DNA of 25,482 bases from an uncultured Bacteroidota bacterium (GTDB lineage Bacteria > Bacteroidota > Bacteroidia > Chitinophagales > LD1): the NCBI GenBank assembly GCA_937894725.1, contig CALAYL010000017.1, positions 1-25,482 on the forward strand, in the 5' to 3' direction. The notes beneath the pieces were generated by a model that did no database searches, was not told where the DNA came from, and worked only from the letters and a program-made list of their open reading frames with translations. This document shows, one piece after another, positions 8,032 to 16,236 of the stretch (positions are counted from its first letter, which is position 1; each line of letters begins with the position of its first letter). The position numbers and the translations under genes are program-made.

Positions 8032-9264
8032 ATGAACAAATTTTTAATACCGATTATCAGTTTATCGGTAATTGTAGGGGGTGAATATTTCATGTGGAAA
8101 GCAATTCAGCTCTTGCTAGGAGATAGAGCAAAGGCAATCAAATGGACGTATTGGTTATTGAACATTTCACTATATCTAGTTCTTTTTAGTTATCGATTTT
8201 TGGGCCAAAAGTACTTTCCAAAAGAAGTAAACAGCCTTTTAGCGGGCTTCTTTGTCATGTTGTTGTTAGCCAAGGTGGTTGTCATGCTAGTGTTTTTAGT
8301 GCACGATTTTTTTCAGCTAACCTCATTCGGAATCAAAAAAGCTACAGCCACGCCTCTTCCTTCCGAAGGTGCCATTACCCGCTCTGCATTTTTAGCTAAA
8401 GTAGCGTTAGGGCTGAGTGTCATTCCAGCTTTCACTCTCGTCTATGGCATTGTAGCCAATGCATATAATTATCAATTTAAAAAACTTAGTATCAAATTCC
8501 CAAATCTCCCAAGCAGCTTTGATGGGTTTAAAATTATACAGCTGTCTGATATACATAGTGGGAGTTTTACACAAACAAAGCCGATAGAAGAAGTTATCGA
8601 AAAAATCAATGCACTTGACGCGGATTTGATACTTTTTACGGGAGATTTGGTAAATAACGAAACAAGTGAAATGAGCGATTTGAAATCAATTTTCGGTCGG
8701 TTAAAAGCTAAGTTAGGCGTGATGTCTGTGACAGGCAATCATGACTATGGTGATTATGTGCAATGGGATTCGGAAGAGGCCAAAAAAGCAAATTTTGCTG
8801 CTTTGATTGACACACACAAACAAATGGGATGGGATATATTGATGAATGAACATCGATTGATAGAACGAAACGATGAAAAAATTGCCATTTTAGGTGTAGA
8901 AAACTGGGGTAAGGCGCTCCACTTTCCTAAATACGGCAAGCTTAACGAAGCCTACAAAGGCACTGAGAATGTACCGTTCAAACTATTGATGAGCCACGAC
9001 CCATCGCATTGGGATGGACAAATAAGACCAGAATACCCAGACATCGACCTCACACTAAGCGGGCATACGCACGGGTTTCAATTTGGTATAGAAACAAAAT
9101 ATTTCAAATGGTCGCCATCGCAATGGGTCTATAAACAGTGGGCAGGACTTTATCAAGAAGCTTCGCAATACATCTACGTCAATCGTGGTTTTGGCTTTTT
9201 GGGCTATCCTGGCAGAGTAGGTATCCTCCCAGAAATAACCATCATCGAGCTTAAAAGAGCGTAA
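8032..9264 (+). CDS. Membrane-anchored metallophosphoesterase (YaeI/calcineurin-like)
   Basis: 410 residues. The N-terminal ~150 residues have four hydrophobic helices (about 3-22, 36-53, 66-92, 121-145), followed by a calcineurin-like phosphoesterase domain with all di-metal motifs: SDIH (Asp173, His175), GDLVN (Asp205, Asn208), GNHD (Asn236, His237), SHDP (His322) and GHTH (His345, His347). Related proteins such as E. coli YaeI act on phosphate mono- or diesters, and YaeI has been linked to lipid-type substrates; the substrate here cannot be read. The topology suggests action at a membrane face. A one-mismatch -7 box (TACCTTTA, 7987-7994) precedes the gene. pyrD follows after 65 bp. Confidence 0.88.
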   Translation: MNKFLIPIISLSVIVGGEYFMWKAIQLLLGDRAKAIKWTYWLLNISLYLVLFSYRFLGQKYFPKEVNSLLAGFFVMLLLAKVVVMLVFLVHDFFQLTSFGIKKATATPLPSEGAITRSAFLAKVALGLSVIPAFTLVYGIVANAYNYQFKKLSIKFPNLPSSFDGFKIIQLSDIHSGSFTQTKPIEEVIEKINALDADLILFTGDLVNNETSEMSDLKSIFGRLKAKLGVMSVTGNHDYGDYVQWDSEEAKKANFAALIDTHKQMGWDILMNEHRLIERNDEKIAILGVENWGKALHFPKYGKLNEAYKGTENVPFKLLMSHDPSHWDGQIRPEYPDIDLTLSGHTHGFQFGIETKYFKWSPSQWVYKQWAGLYQEASQYIYVNRGFGFLGYPGRVGILPEITIIELKRA

Positions 9265-9329
9265 TTATTCAGCACAACTTTTTGCAATGATTGATGGAGA
9301 TGTTATATTAGTAGCCATTACTGAATACC

Positions 9330-10355
9330 ATGAATCTCTACCCAATAATCAAAAATTTACTTTTTCAGCTAGATGCCGAAAAAGCACACCACCTAACTTT
9401 TTCGTTGCTAAATAATGGGCTTGCAAAGGCGTTTTTACCACTCGTAGCAGCTAAAAACACAACCATACCTACGGAGCTTTTGGGGCTAAGATTCAAGAAT
9501 CCCGTAGGATTAGGTGCGGGCCTAGATAAAAATGGTGAAGCTATAGACGTCTTGTCTGCATTAGGTTTTGGATTTATAGAGATAGGCACTATCACACCCA
9601 AGGCGCAACCAGGCAATGACTTACCCCGATTGTTTAGGCTACCTAAAGACCAGGCATTGATTAATAGAATGGGATTTAATAATGTAGGCGTGATGCAGGC
9701 AAAAAGAAATTTAGAAAGTCGAAAAACGGATACTATTGTGGGTGCCAACATTGGCAAAAATAAATTAACAGAAAATGACGAGGCATATCTCGATTACGAA
9801 ATCTGCTTTAACGCGCTACATGAATGCGTAGATTATTTTGTGGTGAATGTGAGTTCTCCTAATACCCCGGGACTTAGAGCTTTGCAAGAAAAAGAATCAA
9901 TACGCATCATTTTAAGTCAACTCCAATATCATAATCAAGGAAAGAAAAAACCCAAACCCATCTTGCTGAAAATAGCACCAGACCTCAATCATGCACAACT
10001 TGATGATATCGTAGCGGTAGTGCAAGAAACTGCCATAGCTGGCATTGTCGCTACCAACACTACCACCGAAAGAAAAAACCTACCCAGCTATCTACCTTCT
10101 GAAATCGAAAAAATAGGCGCAGGCGGGCTCAGCGGAAAACCTCTTACTACAGCAAGCTCTGAGGTTATAGCCTATTTAAACAAACAGTTTTGCGGTAAGG
10201 TGCCATTAATAGGTGTGGGGGGTATAATGAATGCAAGCGATGCATTAGAAAAATTTTCAACAGGAGCCTCACTGGTCCAGCTATACAGTGGCTTTATCTA
10301 TCAAGGCCCTCAACTTATCGAAGACATATGTGAGGCTATTAGGCGCAATCAATAG
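9330..10355 (+). CDS. pyrD: Dihydroorotate dehydrogenase, class 2 (quinone-dependent)
   Basis: 341 residues; oxidises dihydroorotate to orotate in pyrimidine synthesis and passes electrons through FMN to the quinone pool. Class 2 features: an N-terminal membrane-associating helical segment (MNLYPIIKNLLFQLDAEKAHH, first ~40 residues), PVGLGAGLDKNGE at the start of the barrel, VNVSSPNTPGLR around residue 175 with the catalytic serine, KIAPDL, ATNTT, GAGGLSGKPL and the phosphate-binding GVGGIM near residue 290. Length is normal for the class. Start at ATG 9330. It lies 65 bp after the phosphoesterase gene and 52 bp before the receptor gene; no other pyrimidine gene is near. Confidence 0.95.
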   Translation: MNLYPIIKNLLFQLDAEKAHHLTFSLLNNGLAKAFLPLVAAKNTTIPTELLGLRFKNPVGLGAGLDKNGEAIDVLSALGFGFIEIGTITPKAQPGNDLPRLFRLPKDQALINRMGFNNVGVMQAKRNLESRKTDTIVGANIGKNKLTENDEAYLDYEICFNALHECVDYFVVNVSSPNTPGLRALQEKESIRIILSQLQYHNQGKKKPKPILLKIAPDLNHAQLDDIVAVVQETAIAGIVATNTTTERKNLPSYLPSEIEKIGAGGLSGKPLTTASSEVIAYLNKQFCGKVPLIGVGGIMNASDALEKFSTGASLVQLYSGFIYQGPQLIEDICEAIRRNQ

Positions 10356-10407
10356 CTTTTTGCTTTTATTTAACACCAATACCATATCCTAAATTTTATT
10401 TTTGAGG

Positions 10408-12813
10408 ATGCAAAAAGCACTTCTGTTTATTTCATTGAGCCTGTTTTCGTTATATGCTCAAAGTCAATCGTCCATTAGCGGCATTATAAAAGACCCATCG
10501 GGTAGTCCACTTCAATACGCGGGTGTTTTGATAAAAAACCAATTAGACACTACTATTCTTTTCAGTACCCAAACAGATGAAACAGGTAGTTTTGCTTTCC
10601 AAAAAATACCTACTGGTAAATACACACTATTGGCAAAAAGTCTAGGATATATTCCATATAAAATGTCCATAAATGTGGCGGAAAAAAGCACGCTAAAACT
10701 TCCCATCGTCAGTATGAAAGACAACACAGTCAATCTTAGCGATGTAGAAATAGTGGTGGAGAAACCTTTTGTGCAAATGCAAGGTGAAAAAAAGGTATTT
10801 AACGTAGGTCAAAATATGGTGAATACAGGTGGTACCGCACAAGATGTATTGCAAAGATTACCTTCAGTATCGGTAGATATAGATGGAAATATCGCACTAA
10901 GGGGAAATACAAGTGTTCAAATCTGGATAGATGGGAAACCTATGGGTAGCAGTACCACCGTCACACAGTTACTACAACAACTCCCTGCTTCTAGCATAGG
11001 TAAAATAGAAATGATTACTAACCCCTCTGCCAGATACGATGCCGAAGGTACAGGCGGCATCATCAACATAGTTACAAAAAATGTGGAAGGCAAATCGTTT
11101 GGTGGTTTTGTAGAAGGAAGTTGGCTTATCCCTAACAAGGCAAATTTCAATTCTGGCATCACGCTAAAGCGAAATAAATGGGCTTTTCAATTAGGCTATA
11201 GCTATAGATACGACCCCCGATGGGGCTATAATACAAGCACTAGAACAAGCAGTTTTAATCAGCAGCTATTGAACACAAACTATATTGGAAGTAGCAATAA
11301 TATTCGTCAAAATCATGGCGTACGATTGGGTTTAGAATATACCGCATCAGCAACATCAAAATGGTCGCTTAATCTATCATTAACACCAAACCAAAATGAC
11401 CAAAATGAAGTGCAGCTTACTAATCAAACAAACGAACAAAATGATACTACACTCCGCTTTACGCGTATCACCAAGCAGCAAAACAACAACTTTTTTGCAA
11501 ATGGTACTTTAGGGTGGCGAAAAAGTATATCAAAGATGAGTGTGTTATCGACAGATATTCAATATTCGGGTTCTTTCAAAAAAGAAAACAGCAACTATAA
11601 CACTATCACTCCCATTGGCGATGTAGGTGGCAGTCCACTCGAAAAAAGTAATGAAAAAGGATATGAGCAAAACGTGATTTACAATCTCGATTTCACTACT
11701 GATATAAGCAAAAAAGAAGCATTAGAATATGGCCTTAGAAATACGGTTCGCCTCATTAAAGGAACAAATGATTACAATGAATTTTCATTTTCCAAAAACG
11801 ACTTTTTGATAGACTCTAACCGATCTAGCCAATTTGATTATACCCAAATAGTACCCGCAGTATATTTTACCTATCGAAATTCAATAAAAAATTGGAATTA
11901 TGGATTTGGACTAAGAGCAGAATATACCTATTTAGTGGGTAATGAAAACTACCGAAATCTTCAAGTAAAACAGCAATTCTTTAATCTGTTTCCATCTCTC
12001 AACACCGCTTATAACATTACCAAAAACCAACAAATATCTGCCAATTACAGTTTACGTATCAACCGGCCGCATATAAGACAGTTATTACCAGTAGGTGATT
12101 TTTCTGATGTTCAAAACATACGCTTTGGCAACATTGATTTGAAACCAGAAATCATACACTCTGTAGAGGCCAATTACAGTATCAGCTTTTTAAAACAATA
12201 TTTTTCGGCAGGAGTATATTACAAGCATATTTTGAATAGTATTTCGTATCGAAAAACATTTCTCACCGAACAAGTATCGCTCAATAGCTTTGTAAATGCT
12301 GATGCCTCTCGAAATCTAGGCGTAGAGATGATGATGCGCAATCAGTTTTTTAAAATATGGGAAATTACAACCAGCTACAATGCTGCATACATCAATATAT
12401 CACAAACTGAAAATAGCACCAAAATTCAAAATAATGGTTGGCAACATACACTTAAAGTGTTGAGTAATGTTACTTTTTGGAAAGGGACAGCCCTTCAAGT
12501 AGGCTATAATTACAATACACCTTTTATCACACTCCAAGGAGAGTTTGGCGGCTATATGGTACTCGATGCAGGTTTTAAAAAAGACTTTTTGAATAAGCAA
12601 CTCTCGGTTTCATTCAATGCAAATGACATCCTAAATACAAGGCAGTTTAGAGGCTATGCTTCGGGTGCAGATTTTGAGCAACAACAAGTACGAAAAAGAG
12701 AATCGAGAACTTATACTTTATCATTAAGCTACCGCTTCGGAACGCAAGAAAGGAAAACTAAAAAAGATAGAGGGGCTATGGACAGTGGCAATGATGGAGG
12801 TATGGATTTTTGA
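10408..12813 (+). CDS. TonB-dependent outer-membrane receptor with CarboxypepD_reg-like domain
   Basis: 801 residues. Signal peptide MQKALLFISLSLFSLYAQS, then a CarboxypepD_reg-like beta-sandwich (~22-105: SGIIKDPSGSPLQYAGV...KSLGYIPYK), a plug domain (~115-230: DVLQRLPSVSVDIDGNIALRG...YDAEGTGGIINIVTKN) and a long beta-barrel of the 'outer membrane beta-barrel family' type, ending in YTLSLSYRFG. A ~20-residue polar tail follows the last strand. There is no SusD partner next to it, so it need not be a glycan transporter; members of this group also serve metals, peptides or cell-surface roles. Start at ATG 10408; the frame extends two codons to a TTG at 10402. A TATTTTTG box (10397-10404) ends only 3 nt before the ATG, so a near-leaderless transcript is possible. 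Confidence 0.88.
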   Translation: MQKALLFISLSLFSLYAQSQSSISGIIKDPSGSPLQYAGVLIKNQLDTTILFSTQTDETGSFAFQKIPTGKYTLLAKSLGYIPYKMSINVAEKSTLKLPIVSMKDNTVNLSDVEIVVEKPFVQMQGEKKVFNVGQNMVNTGGTAQDVLQRLPSVSVDIDGNIALRGNTSVQIWIDGKPMGSSTTVTQLLQQLPASSIGKIEMITNPSARYDAEGTGGIINIVTKNVEGKSFGGFVEGSWLIPNKANFNSGITLKRNKWAFQLGYSYRYDPRWGYNTSTRTSSFNQQLLNTNYIGSSNNIRQNHGVRLGLEYTASATSKWSLNLSLTPNQNDQNEVQLTNQTNEQNDTTLRFTRITKQQNNNFFANGTLGWRKSISKMSVLSTDIQYSGSFKKENSNYNTITPIGDVGGSPLEKSNEKGYEQNVIYNLDFTTDISKKEALEYGLRNTVRLIKGTNDYNEFSFSKNDFLIDSNRSSQFDYTQIVPAVYFTYRNSIKNWNYGFGLRAEYTYLVGNENYRNLQVKQQFFNLFPSLNTAYNITKNQQISANYSLRINRPHIRQLLPVGDFSDVQNIRFGNIDLKPEIIHSVEANYSISFLKQYFSAGVYYKHILNSISYRKTFLTEQVSLNSFVNADASRNLGVEMMMRNQFFKIWEITTSYNAAYINISQTENSTKIQNNGWQHTLKVLSNVTFWKGTALQVGYNYNTPFITLQGEFGGYMVLDAGFKKDFLNKQLSVSFNANDILNTRQFRGYASGADFEQQQVRKRESRTYTLSLSYRFGTQERKTKKDRGAMDSGNDGGMDF

Positions 12814-12868
12814 CAAAAGGTAGATTGTAGAAAAAAACTAATTTCGCAAAAATAAAATAAATCAAACC

Positions 12869-14269
12869 ATGGAACATCGTAAGGAAAAAGACACAATGGG
12901 TATTGTAGAAGTACCTGCAAATGTATATTGGGGAGCACAAACACAACGCTCCATCGACAATTTTAAAATAGCGGCTGACATAAATAAAATGCCGAAAGAA
13001 ATCGTAAAAGCATTTGCCTATCTCAAAAAGGCAGCAGCACTTACCAACTTTGAAGCTGGGGTTTTACCTAAAGAAAAATGCGACATTATCGGTCAGGTTT
13101 GTGATGAAATTTTAGCAGGCACTCTAGATGATCAATTTCCCCTCGTGGTGTGGCAAACTGGCTCTGGCACTCAATCAAATATGAATGTAAATGAAGTAAT
13201 AGCCTATAGAGCACATGTGCTTTTGGGAGGTTCATTGCTAGATGAAAAAAAACAACTCAACCCCAATGATGATGTAAACAAATCACAATCATCAAACGAT
13301 ACTTTCCCTACCGCCATGCACATAGCCGCATATAAAACGCTTACAGATGTTACATTACCTGGCTTAAAGACACTGAGAGATACGCTTGCAGAAAAATCAA
13401 AAGCCTATATGAAAATAGTGAAGATAGGGCGTACTCACTTAATGGATGCGACTCCGCTTACCTTGGGTCAAGAACTCTCAGGATACGTATCTCAGCTCAC
13501 ACATGGCATTAGGGCTATCGAAAATACGCTACCACACTTAGCTGAACTTGCACTAGGGGGTACTGCTGTAGGTACTGGTATCAATACCCCTCCAAATTAT
13601 TCGGTGAATGTGGCCAAGCATATTGCCAATCTTACTGGACTTCCATTTATCACTGCTGAAAACAAATTTGAAGCACTCGCTGCACACGATGCCATAGTAG
13701 AAACTCATGGTGCATTGAAAACAGTAGCTTGTGCATTGATGAAAATAGCCAATGACATTAGACTATTGGCATCTGGTCCTCGCTGCGGTATTGGCGAAAT
13801 CTCCATCCCAGACAATGAGCCAGGCTCATCTATTATGCCAGGCAAAGTAAATCCAACGCAATGCGAAGCTATGACAATGGTAGCTGCACAAGTACTTGGC
13901 AATGATGTAGCCATCAACATAGGTGGTGCGACCGGCCATTTCGAATTGAATGTATTTAAACCAATGATGGTCTATAACTTTTTACATTCTGCAAGATTGA
14001 TAGGTGATGTATGCACTTCGTTCAACGACAAATGCGCTGTAGGCATAGCCCCAATAGAAGAGAATATCAAGCAAAACCTCAATAACTCCTTGATGCTAGT
14101 CACCTCTCTCAATACCCATATTGGCTACTATAAAGCTGCGGAAATAGCACAGACTGCACATAAAACAGGTAAAACCCTCAAAGATACAGCCATTGCACTT
14201 GGATACCTTACAGCAGAAGAATTTGATGCTTGGGTAAATCCTCTAGATATGGTGGGTGAGCTAATATAG
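12869..14269 (+). CDS. fumC: Class II fumarate hydratase
   Basis: 466 residues; interconverts fumarate and malate in the TCA cycle as an iron-independent, cytosolic homotetramer. The family signature GSSIMPGKVNP starts at residue 319, with the catalytic-loop serines at 320-321, matching E. coli FumC Ser318. Other conserved blocks: QTGSGTQSNMNVNEV (~105-120), SSNDTFPTAMH (~140), KIGRTHLMDATPLTLGQE (~188-205, with the catalytic His) and GTAVGTGIN (~230). The N-terminus (MEHRKEKDTMGIVEVP) is typical, so the ATG at 12869 is secure. A one-mismatch -7 box (TAATTTCG, 12839-12846) lies upstream. The gene is closed by a strong intrinsic terminator. Confidence 0.96.
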   Translation: MEHRKEKDTMGIVEVPANVYWGAQTQRSIDNFKIAADINKMPKEIVKAFAYLKKAAALTNFEAGVLPKEKCDIIGQVCDEILAGTLDDQFPLVVWQTGSGTQSNMNVNEVIAYRAHVLLGGSLLDEKKQLNPNDDVNKSQSSNDTFPTAMHIAAYKTLTDVTLPGLKTLRDTLAEKSKAYMKIVKIGRTHLMDATPLTLGQELSGYVSQLTHGIRAIENTLPHLAELALGGTAVGTGINTPPNYSVNVAKHIANLTGLPFITAENKFEALAAHDAIVETHGALKTVACALMKIANDIRLLASGPRCGIGEISIPDNEPGSSIMPGKVNPTQCEAMTMVAAQVLGNDVAINIGGATGHFELNVFKPMMVYNFLHSARLIGDVCTSFNDKCAVGIAPIEENIKQNLNNSLMLVTSLNTHIGYYKAAEIAQTAHKTGKTLKDTAIALGYLTAEEFDAWVNPLDMVGELI

Positions 14270-14284
14270 AAAACTTCATTTCTT

Positions 14285-14323
14285 AAAAAAAGGCAAACTC
14301 GCTAATTGAGTTTGCCTTTTTTT
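14285..14323 (+). terminator. Intrinsic terminator after fumC
   Basis: GGCAAACTC and GAGTTTGCC form a perfect 9-bp stem around the loop gctaatt, flanked by seven A on the left and seven T on the right, so the duplex can extend to 16 bp. It begins 15 bp after the fumC stop. The T-tract is on the plus strand; the A-tract means the mirror image would work on the minus strand too, but no minus-strand gene ends here. It separates fumC from the Rrf2 unit. Confidence 0.93.
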
Positions 14324-14350
14324 GTGCGAAAAAGCCATAAATCTTAATAA

Positions 14351-14366
14351 TGGACAAAATTATCCA
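14351..14366. promoter_or_regulatory. Putative Rrf2 operator upstream of the regulator gene
   Basis: TGGACAAAATTATCCA, with flanks AA and TT, makes AATGGA-N8-TCCATT, an inverted repeat. The same TGGA-N8-TCCA architecture recurs at 14867-14882 before the globin gene. It sits 18 bp upstream of a TACATTTG -7 box, so a bound protein would cover the -33 region and repress. Assignment to the adjacent Rrf2 protein is inference from position and repetition. Confidence 0.6.
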
Positions 14367-14384
14367 TTATTTGATACTCTTTAT

Positions 14385-14392
14385 TACATTTG
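14385..14392 (+). promoter_or_regulatory. Bacteroidota -7 promoter box for the Rrf2 gene
   Basis: TACATTTG, an exact TAnnTTTG match, 20 nt before the ATG at 14413, the same spacing as before the M48 gene. It supports starting the Rrf2 protein at 14413 rather than at the ATG at 14350, which lies upstream of the promoter and next to the palindrome. Confidence 0.55.
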
Positions 14393-14412
14393 TACCCAAC
14401 AACTACAAAAGT

Positions 14413-14847
14413 ATGTTTTCAAAAGCATGTGAATACGGTTTAAAAGCGAGCATCTATATTGCAGAGCAATCACTTATCGAGAAAAAGGTAGGACTTAAAG
14501 AAGTAGCCAAAGCAATAGCCTCTCCCGAAGCTTATACATCAAAAATATTGCAACTCCTTTCCAAACACAATATCATCTCATCTGAAAAAGGGCCAAAGGG
14601 TGGATTTTCAATGAATAAACAAGAATTAGAAAAAGTAAAACTAAGTACCATAGTGTTTGCGATAGATGGCGATCAGATTTATACAGGATGTGGACTTGGC
14701 CTCAAGAAATGCAATGAAAAAAAACCTTGCCCTGCGCATTATCAGTTTAAATCTATTCGCGAGGACCTAAAAAAAATGCTCGAAACGACACATATCAAAG
14801 CCATGACTTCGGATTTGAAAACTGGACTTACATTTTTGAAAAGATAA
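14413..14847 (+). CDS. Rrf2-family transcriptional regulator, NsrR-like iron-sulfur sensor
   Basis: 144 residues. N-terminal winged helix-turn-helix (MFSKACEYGLKASIYIA, then LKEVAKAIASPEAYTSKIL as recognition region, then GPKGGFSM wing), a linking helix, and a cysteine loop with Cys93, Cys100 and Cys106 (C-X6-C-X5-C); Cys6 is an extra cysteine. Rrf2 sensors such as NsrR and IscR hold a [2Fe-2S] or [4Fe-4S] cluster with three such cysteines; NsrR loses DNA binding when nitric oxide attacks the cluster. The spacing resembles but is not identical to the usual C-X5-C-X5-C. Start chosen at 14413 because family proteins begin MFSKxxxYGL and a -7 box lies just before. Neighbouring globin and RIC genes support an NO-sensing role. 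Likely autoregulated through the palindrome at 14351-14366. Confidence 0.85.
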   Translation: MFSKACEYGLKASIYIAEQSLIEKKVGLKEVAKAIASPEAYTSKILQLLSKHNIISSEKGPKGGFSMNKQELEKVKLSTIVFAIDGDQIYTGCGLGLKKCNEKKPCPAHYQFKSIREDLKKMLETTHIKAMTSDLKTGLTFLKR

Positions 14848-14866
14848 TTACAAATTAACTAGGTAG

Positions 14867-14882
14867 TGGATGTATTTATCCA
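14867..14882. promoter_or_regulatory. Putative Rrf2 operator upstream of the globin gene
   Basis: TGGATGTATTTATCCA, an inverted repeat with the same TGGA-N8-TCCA frame and a similar A/T-rich centre as the copy at 14351-14366; 11 of 16 positions are identical and both are followed by TT. It ends 19 bp before the globin ATG. No exact -7 box is seen between it and the gene, so its position relative to a start site is unknown. Confidence 0.6.
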
Positions 14883-14901
14883 TTAAAACAAGAGAATATA
14901 A

Positions 14902-15291
14902 ATGAAAAAAGATATCACCACATTACAAGATGTAAAGCTACTCGTAGATACTTTTTATGGGAAAGTAAGAGAGAATGAGCTATTGAAAGACATCTTCAAC
15001 AATCGAATTCAAGACCGCTGGCCACAACATTTAGAAAAAATGTATCGCTTTTGGCAAACCGTATTATTAGAAGAACACACCTATTTTGGAAGCCCCTTTA
15101 TACCACACGCCCAACTGCCAGTGGACAAAGATCATTTCAATCAATGGATCGAACTTTTTAATAGCACAGTAGATGAGCTTTTCGAAGGGCCTAATGCCAA
15201 TCGGGCTAAATGGCAAGGTGATAGAATGGCTGAAATGTTTCATACCAAAATTGAATTTTATAAAAATAATAATCAGTCGCCCTTGCTATGA
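14902..15291 (+). CDS. Group III truncated haemoglobin
   Basis: 129 residues, the normal size for a 2-over-2 globin. Tyr19 in TFYGKVR fits distal position B10, His43 in WPQHLEKMYRFW fits E7, and His78 in KDHFNQW fits the proximal haem ligand F8, with Trp82 four residues later, as in the group III protein of Campylobacter jejuni (Ctb). Group III globins bind O2 and NO tightly and have been tied to nitrosative-stress or oxygen handling. The lack of long pre-F loop and glycine motifs of groups I and II supports the subgroup. It starts 54 bp after the Rrf2 stop, with the candidate operator between, and is followed by the RIC gene. Confidence 0.88.
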   Translation: MKKDITTLQDVKLLVDTFYGKVRENELLKDIFNNRIQDRWPQHLEKMYRFWQTVLLEEHTYFGSPFIPHAQLPVDKDHFNQWIELFNSTVDELFEGPNANRAKWQGDRMAEMFHTKIEFYKNNNQSPLL

Positions 15292-15489
15292 CAATCGTTA
15301 GATACCCAATAGATTCAAGCTACCCCATTCAGTGGATTGAATTTGTTGGGCTATTTGCATTTATATACCTCTGCTAGTATCTGCTGCTTTACACAAGCCA
15401 GCATGGCTATGAGGCACCCACTTTTTGAAAAACCAATCAACACAGAAATACCATAACATACCATTTAAATAACTTAAAAAATAACCAAA
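15292..15489. other. 198-bp gap before the RIC gene, no gene seen
   Basis: A/T-rich spacer without a credible reading frame. It contains AGCCA-gca-TGGCT (a 5+5 bp hairpin at about 15397-15409) and one half of the TGGA-N8-TCCA motif (TGGATTGAATTTGTTG, 15333-15348; right half degenerate). No exact TAnnTTTG box is present. RIC may have its own weak promoter here or be read through from the globin gene. Confidence 0.4.
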
Positions 15490-16233
15490 ATGAATGCCCT
15501 AGAAAACCAAATCATCGGAGAACTAGTAGCTCAAGATTATCGTACTGCTTCAATTTTCAAAAAGTATGGAATAGATTTTTGTTGCCAAGGAAATAGAACT
15601 ATCAATGATGCTTGCGAAAAGAAAAAAATAGACACATCCACTGTAGTCAGCGACTTAAATGATACTATGAAAAAGATGAGTGAGAACATTATAGACTATC
15701 AATCATGGCCATTAGATTTATTGGCAGATTACATCGAAAAAAAGCATCACGCTTATGTCGAAGAGAAATCTGTAGAGATAAAGCCATACCTAGATAAAAT
15801 CTGTAGTGTACATGGGGATAGACAGCCCGAACTTTTTGAAATAAATGAGCATTTTACACATACTGTAGGCGAATTATCTATGCACATGAGAAAAGAAGAA
15901 TTGATTCTCTTCCCTGCCATTCGCAAAATGACCAAAGCAAAGAAACTAAGTGAAGCTTATGCTATGCCTCCATTTGGGACTATTCAAAACCCTATCAATA
16001 TGATGATGAGTGAACACCTTACAGAAGGTGATAGATATAGCAAAATAGATGCACTATCAAATAACTATACGCCACCCGCAGATGGCTGCAATACGTATCG
16101 CGTTACATTTGCATTACTAAAAGAATTTGAACAAGATTTGCATTTACACATTCATCTCGAAAACAATGTATTATTCCCTGCTGCTATCAAATTAGAACAA
16201 GCGCTCCCTAAAAAACAATCTACCTTCAAATGA
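15490..16233 (+). CDS. ric: RIC-type di-iron protein for repair of iron-sulfur clusters (YtfE/ScdA)
   Basis: 247 residues in two parts. The N-terminal DUF542/ScdA_N domain (~1-60) contains the paired cysteines Cys31-Cys32 in YGIDFCCQGNRTI. The hemerythrin-like four-helix bundle (~80-235) supplies the di-iron ligands: KKHHAYVEEK, NEHFTHTVGELSMHMRKEE, SEHLTEGD and DLHLHIHLENNVLFP each carry expected His and Glu residues. RIC proteins restore [Fe-S] clusters damaged by NO or peroxide and have been reported to act on NO. In E. coli and relatives ytfE is controlled by the Rrf2 protein NsrR, so its place after an Rrf2 regulator and a globin fits. Start at ATG 15490; length agrees with characterised members (~220-250). 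Confidence 0.93.
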   Translation: MNALENQIIGELVAQDYRTASIFKKYGIDFCCQGNRTINDACEKKKIDTSTVVSDLNDTMKKMSENIIDYQSWPLDLLADYIEKKHHAYVEEKSVEIKPYLDKICSVHGDRQPELFEINEHFTHTVGELSMHMRKEELILFPAIRKMTKAKKLSEAYAMPPFGTIQNPINMMMSEHLTEGDRYSKIDALSNNYTPPADGCNTYRVTFALLKEFEQDLHLHIHLENNVLFPAAIKLEQALPKKQSTFK

Positions 16234-16236
16234 TGT

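Noticed and set aside
9266..9327. TATTCAG...CTGAATA inverted repeat in the gap before pyrD
   Set aside because: Arms of 7 bp with a 48-bp loop in A/T-rich sequence; too easily produced by chance.
14350..14412. Upstream ATG that would extend the Rrf2 protein by 21 residues
   Set aside because: The extension is hydrophobic and unlike Rrf2 N-termini, and it would place the palindrome and the -7 box inside the coding region.
15333..15348. Third operator-like site (TGGATTGAATTTGTTG) before the RIC gene
   Set aside because: Only the left TGGA half matches; the right half GTTG does not complete the palindrome, so I do not count it as an operator.
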